Shown here piece after piece: positions 60,455 through 64,000 of a stretch of DNA of 64,000 nt (within the stretch, counting starts at the first letter, position 1; every line of letters starts with the position of its first letter). The notes under the pieces were generated by a model. It had not been told where the DNA came from and did no database searches. It saw nothing but the letters and a program-made list of their open reading frames with translations. Origin of the DNA: Pseudanabaena sp. lw0831. GTDB lineage: Bacteria > Cyanobacteriota > Cyanobacteriia > Pseudanabaenales > Pseudanabaenaceae. The position numbers and the translations under genes were made by a program. The DNA lies in contig NZ_BBJB01000095.1 of NCBI RefSeq assembly GCF_016584665.1, positions 49,188 to 113,187 on the forward strand, given 5' to 3'.

Positions 60455-61957
60455 ATGAAAGTTGAACTAAGCCATATTTATAAGTCTTTTGGGAATGTCA
60501 AGGCAAATCATGACATTTCCATGACGGTTGAGGCTGGAACTGTTTATGGCATCTTGGGCGAAAATGGCGCAGGGAAAAGCACCTTATCCAAAGTTCTGAG
60601 TGGATTTATTACTAAAGACTCTGGCAAGATTGTATTAGATGGAATAGAAGTCGATATTAAAACTCCTGCGGATGCGATTTGTGCAGGAATTGGGATGCTG
60701 CATCAAGATCCTTTAGACTTTCCTTCTCTGTCAGTACTTGATAATTTCATGGCAGGGAGAAGCACTTTAAACAAAAAGAGAGTTAAAACTAGCAGCAGTC
60801 GTGCTGATTTAATTAGAGAACTTCGGCAGCTATCCGCAACTTTTGGCTTTGACTTACCGCCTAACGATCGCCTAGCTAATCTGACTGTAGGAGAGCGTCA
60901 GCAGTTAGAAATATTGAGGCTTTTGTCACTTGGAGTCAAAACCTTAATCCTTGATGAGCCAACTACAGGTATTTCTGCATCCCAAAAAACCGCTCTATTT
61001 ACGGCGGTCAAGCAATTGGCTGCGGATGGGAAATCGATCGTTTTTGTGTCGCATAAATTAGAAGATGTCGAAGAGCTGTGCGATCGCCTGATGGTAATGC
61101 GTCAGGGCAAGGTGATTGGAGAAGCTGAGGTCAAAGGTCGTAACTCTAATGAATTAGCAGCGTCGTTGGTGGATATGATGTTTGGTCGAGAGCTAGCTAT
61201 ACCTGCAAAGCATGAGATTAACATTCAGCAAACGGAACCCGCTTTAGTAATTCAGGATTTACAAATTGATGGCGATCGCTTAAGTTTGCAGATTGACAAA
61301 TTAACGGTTAAATCGGGCGAGGTGATCGGGCTAGCTGGTCTAGAAGGCAATGGGCAGCAATTGCTTCTGCTAGCCTGTGCGGGTTTGCTGAAGCCAAACG
61401 CTGGCAAGATTCGCATTAGTGATGTGGATATGACTAATCGCGCTTATAGTAATTTCCTGAGGGCAGGAATTGGTTATTTGCCAGCCGATCGCTTGCAGGA
61501 TGGTTTGATTCGAGGTTTATCGATCCATGAGCATTTCATGTTGCGCCAATCGCATTCAGGCTTTTTGATAAATTGGCGGGATACGCGCCAATTTGCAAAT
61601 CAGGCGATCGAGACTTTTAATATTCGGGGTAAACCTTCTACTAAAGTGGAGAGATTATCGGGAGGAAATCAGCAACGCACCCAAATATCACTTTTGCCAG
61701 ATCGCTTAAATCTATTATTAATGGAACAACCAACCAGAGGACTAGACATCGAATCAACCCTATGGATTTGGAAACAGATGATGGCACGTTGCGAAAAAGG
61801 GATGATGATTTTATTTATCTCTTCCGATCTCGATGAGATTCTGCAATATAGCGATCGCATTCTCGTATTTTGCGGCGGTAAAGTCTCTGAACCCATCGAT
61901 GCGAAAACTCTAACAGTCGATAAACTAGGTCAAGCGATCGGAGGAAAGTTTGCATAG
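60455..61957 (+). CDS. ABC transporter ATP-binding protein with two nucleotide-binding domains
   Basis: A 500-residue sugar/nucleoside-type double ATPase. NBD1 has Walker A GILGENGAGKST, signature LTVGERQQLEILR and Walker B TLILDEPTTG. NBD2 has the degenerate Walker A G-L-A-G-L-E-G-N-G-Q-Q usual for this class, signature LSGGNQQRTQIS and M-E-Q-P-T-R-G-L-D. It is of the RbsA/NupA type, matching the BMP protein upstream. Its 3' end overlaps the permease start (TTG at 61950). Confidence 0.93.
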   Translation: MKVELSHIYKSFGNVKANHDISMTVEAGTVYGILGENGAGKSTLSKVLSGFITKDSGKIVLDGIEVDIKTPADAICAGIGMLHQDPLDFPSLSVLDNFMAGRSTLNKKRVKTSSSRADLIRELRQLSATFGFDLPPNDRLANLTVGERQQLEILRLLSLGVKTLILDEPTTGISASQKTALFTAVKQLAADGKSIVFVSHKLEDVEELCDRLMVMRQGKVIGEAEVKGRNSNELAASLVDMMFGRELAIPAKHEINIQQTEPALVIQDLQIDGDRLSLQIDKLTVKSGEVIGLAGLEGNGQQLLLLACAGLLKPNAGKIRISDVDMTNRAYSNFLRAGIGYLPADRLQDGLIRGLSIHEHFMLRQSHSGFLINWRDTRQFANQAIETFNIRGKPSTKVERLSGGNQQRTQISLLPDRLNLLLMEQPTRGLDIESTLWIWKQMMARCEKGMMILFISSDLDEILQYSDRILVFCGGKVSEPIDAKTLTVDKLGQAIGGKFA

Positions 61958-63020
61958 TCCCTTACAAAATTTCTTACATATTTTCCAAATCCTCAAAAAA
62001 TTACCAAAAGTCACCTACTTTCGGATTGGTTCTTTCATTGTCGCGCTGTTGTTCATTGCGGCGGTGATCTTGCTATCTAGTGGCTCACCACCTCAAGTCG
62101 CGATGGGCATGTGGAACGGGGCTTTTGGTAGTAGCGATCGCTTTGCGAGAGTTATTTCTACTCTTTGTCCTTTATTACTTGCCTCCTGTGGATTGATTTT
62201 TACCTTTACCGCAGGTTTATATAACTTAGGTATCGAAGGTCAAATTACGGCAGGTGCGATCGCCTCGACATTATTGCTCAGACTCATTCCCGAAGGTTTT
62301 TCCCCTGCGATCGCGATTACGCTTGCCATATTATTTGGGTTTGTTGGCGGCGGCTTATGGGGCTTACTAACAGGGTTATTAAATATCTATGGCAAAGTCA
62401 GCGAGATTTTTGCTGGTTTGGGCATGAACTTCACCGCACAGGGATTAGCACTTTATCTAGTCTTTGGCCCGTGGAAGCGATCGGGGGTTGCCTCGATGAG
62501 TGGTACGGAGCCATTTAGTGATGCTCTATCGCTGCCTACTGTCGGTAATACTGACTTTAGCCCGATCGCTCTAGCGATCGCTATAGTTGCCTTGATTGTG
62601 ACTGCGATCGTGATTAGAGCCACTTACTTTGGCTTAAAACTAAAGGCGGTGGGTAATAATCTACGAGCTGCCTATGTATTGGGAATTCCTGCGATCGCGC
62701 AAATGCTGAGCAGTTTTGTCATCTGTGGCGCATTAGCTGGTATTGCTGGCTCTTTGCAAGTAGTCGCCGTATTCCATCGTCTGATTCCCAATGTTTCCAG
62801 CAATTTAGGATTTTTAGCGTTGCTAGTAGTGATGCTGATTAATTACAATCCCTTTTTGGTTTTGCCGATCGCATTTCTATTTAGTTCTCTCAATGTTGGT
62901 AGTTTGGAATTACCGCTATCTCTAAGTTTAGATTCTTCACTTTCTGGGATTATTCAAGGAGCATTGCTGCTGTTCGCCATTCTTGGCGAAGGTTTAGCTA
63001 AGTTATCTAAAGAAGCATGA
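61950..63020 (+). CDS. ABC transporter permease (BPD_transp_2 family), first subunit
   Basis: A 356-residue membrane protein with about nine to ten hydrophobic helices. LIFTFTAGLYNLGIEGQIT (the N-x-G-x-E-G-Q motif), NIYGKVSEIFAGLGMNFTAQ and LKLKAVGNNLRAAYVLGIP are typical of nucleoside/simple-sugar permeases such as NupP/YufP. It starts at TTG overlapping the ATPase by eight bases. The second permease follows after a 314-bp repeat-filled gap. Confidence 0.88.
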   Translation: MHSPLQNFLHIFQILKKLPKVTYFRIGSFIVALLFIAAVILLSSGSPPQVAMGMWNGAFGSSDRFARVISTLCPLLLASCGLIFTFTAGLYNLGIEGQITAGAIASTLLLRLIPEGFSPAIAITLAILFGFVGGGLWGLLTGLLNIYGKVSEIFAGLGMNFTAQGLALYLVFGPWKRSGVASMSGTEPFSDALSLPTVGNTDFSPIALAIAIVALIVTAIVIRATYFGLKLKAVGNNLRAAYVLGIPAIAQMLSSFVICGALAGIAGSLQVVAVFHRLIPNVSSNLGFLALLVVMLINYNPFLVLPIAFLFSSLNVGSLELPLSLSLDSSLSGIIQGALLLFAILGEGLAKLSKEA

Positions 63021-63334
63021 TCTTCTAATAAAGAGATCCCCCTCAATCTCCCTTATAGAAGGGGGAAGAAGAAAATTTAATTCTCCCCCCTTCTTAAGCT
63101 ACCGTGTACACACAAGTCATAAAACCCAGTCAAGTCAACAATTAATCGCCCCCTAGCCCCCAATTCTGGGGGAACAAGAAAATAAAATTCTTTCAAAGTC
63201 CCCCAGAATTGGGGGATTTAGGGGGCTTAGATAAATCGAAACGTAGACAGTTAGACTTGTGTGTACACGGTAGCTTCTTAAGGGGGGCTGGGGGGGATCT
63301 ACACACTCAAACGTAGACAAAGAGACATCAATCC
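63021..63334. other. 314-bp spacer inside the importer operon
   Basis: Filled by the nested element and its GGGGGA/TCCCCC flanks; AAACGTAGACA occurs twice (about 63239 and 63309). No ORF is supported. The last 30 bp should hold the ribosome-binding region of the second permease gene, but no clear Shine-Dalgarno sequence is seen. Confidence 0.6.
63097..63275. mobile_element. Nested inverted-repeat (MITE-like) element between the two permease genes
   Basis: Outer arms: a perfect 22-bp pair at 63097-63118 (AGCTACCGTGTACACACAAG start) and 63254-63275. Inner arms: GCCCCCTAGCCCCCAATTCT (63148 onward) and complement (63199-63226), nearly perfect. The whole is 179 bp and encodes no transposase. The flanks have CCCCTTCTTAA and CTTCTTAAGGGG, so G/C-rich outer symmetry continues to about 63030 and 63300. 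It sits inside the importer operon. Confidence 0.85.
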
Positions 63335-64000
63335 ATGGACATCATCACAATTCTGGCTACCGCGATCGCAACTTCGACACCTTTGATTTTTGCCAGTATT
63401 GGCGAAACTATTACCGAACGGGCTGGCGTGATTAACCTATCTGCTGAAGGGACGATCTTAATGTCAGCGATGACAGGCTTTGCGGTAGCGAAGTTCTCGA
63501 ATAGCTTGCTGTTAGGATTTGCGGCAGCGGCTCTTGTTGGCGCGGCGATCGCATTAGTCGTCGCAGTTGGCGCGATCACCTTAAAACAATCTCAAGTATC
63601 AATTGGCTTTGTATTGGCGTTGATGTGTAGTGATTTATCATCTTTTTTAGGCAATCCCGTTGTCAGAGTCGAGGGAATTACGGTTCCGAGTTTTAAAATC
63701 CCTATTTTAGAGAACATTCCTATTTTGGGGAAACTGCTATTTCAGAGCGACTTGTTAGTTTATAGCAGCTATATTTTAATTCTTGGTTCATGGTTCTATT
63801 TCTATCGCACTCAAGGCGGATTAATCTTACGGACTGTGGGCGAACAACCCGCCGCCGCCTTTGCCAGAGGAACTAATGTTATTAAAATGCGTTACATCTA
63901 TACACTCCTCGGTGGGGCATTAATGGGGATCGCAGGAGCGGCTTTCTCGTTAGATTTTAAAGCGGGATGGAGTCATCGCCACACAGCAGGTTATGGCTGG
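63335..64000 (+). CDS. ABC transporter permease, second subunit, cut by window edge
   Basis: An open frame from ATG 63335 to the window end encodes 222 residues. PLIFASIGETITERAGVINLSAEGTILMSA carries the N-L-x-x-E-G-x-x-L/M motif of the NupQ/YufQ-type permease; LILRTVGEQPAAAFARGTNV and YIYTLLGGALMGIAGAAFSL follow. With the binding protein, double ATPase and first permease it completes a BMP-type nucleoside-like importer. The C-terminus lies beyond the window. Confidence 0.87.
   Translation, partial: MDIITILATAIATSTPLIFASIGETITERAGVINLSAEGTILMSAMTGFAVAKFSNSLLLGFAAAALVGAAIALVVAVGAITLKQSQVSIGFVLALMCSDLSSFLGNPVVRVEGITVPSFKIPILENIPILGKLLFQSDLLVYSSYILILGSWFYFYRTQGGLILRTVGEQPAAAFARGTNVIKMRYIYTLLGGALMGIAGAAFSLDFKAGWSHRHTAGYGW

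Overview
The window is a chromosomal segment from a cyanobacterium. Four things show this: very frequent GCGATCGC (HIP1-type) octamers in genes of both strands; phycobiliprotein lyase genes (a CpcT/CpeT-family gene and a broken CpcS-type gene); a cyanobacterial SLH/OprB-type porin and a COP23-domain protein; and a tRNA-Trp/secE/nusG/rplK/rplA/rplJ/rplL cluster. The density of perfect intergenic hairpins recalls Pseudanabaena-type genomes, but the genus is a guess.

Layout. 1-6.5 kb: tail of coaBC, a secreted GHL10-type hydrolase, corA, then the tight run rsmE / yjbQ-type / YvcK-type / anti-sigma-type ATPase. 6.5-9.2 kb, minus strand: a small membrane protein, a class A penicillin-binding protein and hisE. 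9.2-13.4 kb, minus strand: ribosomal and transcription genes with an L10 leader and a candidate attenuator before rplJ, tRNA-Trp and rplS. 13.5-15.1 kb: mnmD and trhO, whose families both act on tRNA wobble uridine. 15.3-19.5 kb is the main accessory island: a small helical protein, hicBA overlapping an NB-ARC/TPR STAND gene, TPR debris, and a truncated antitoxin/PIN pair between two copies of one 37-bp sequence. 19.5-26 kb: a 4Fe-4S/SCP2 protein, an SDR and a PadR regulator, then a TetR regulator divergent from a five-gene stress or detoxification operon (GST, flavin-binding protein, double cupin, phosphatase-like, SnoaL-like). 26.1-28.4 kb: an unusual CBM20-SGNH-DUF1796 protein. 28.8-45.9 kb: mostly housekeeping genes (pgk, purD, fabF, acpP, glutaminase) with a COP23 protein, a hydrolase, a symporter, a large hybrid kinase, CpcT, a stand-alone vMAP-type HTH protein, a Rieske ferredoxin, a CpcS gene split by an in-frame TAG, and a pentapeptide-repeat protein. 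46-56.5 kb: an iron-uptake-type porin, then co-directional cupin / SDR / AEC permease / 2-hydroxyacid dehydrogenase / HAD phosphatase genes, a lipoprotein solute-binding protein and a second hybrid kinase. 56.6-64 kb: purH, a GST, and a BMP-family ABC importer (binding protein, double ATPase, two permeases, the last cut by the window edge) with a nested inverted-repeat element between the permease genes.

The most striking feature is outside the genes. More than 30 near-perfect palindromes sit in the spacers, many overlapping stop codons. Most are centred on GC-NNN-GC with a three-base loop, but their arms differ from locus to locus. At least two multi-copy element families are also present. 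The other strong leads are the NB-ARC/TPR-HicBA island, the CBM20-SGNH-DUF1796 protein, the interrupted cpcS, and the L10 leader/attenuator.
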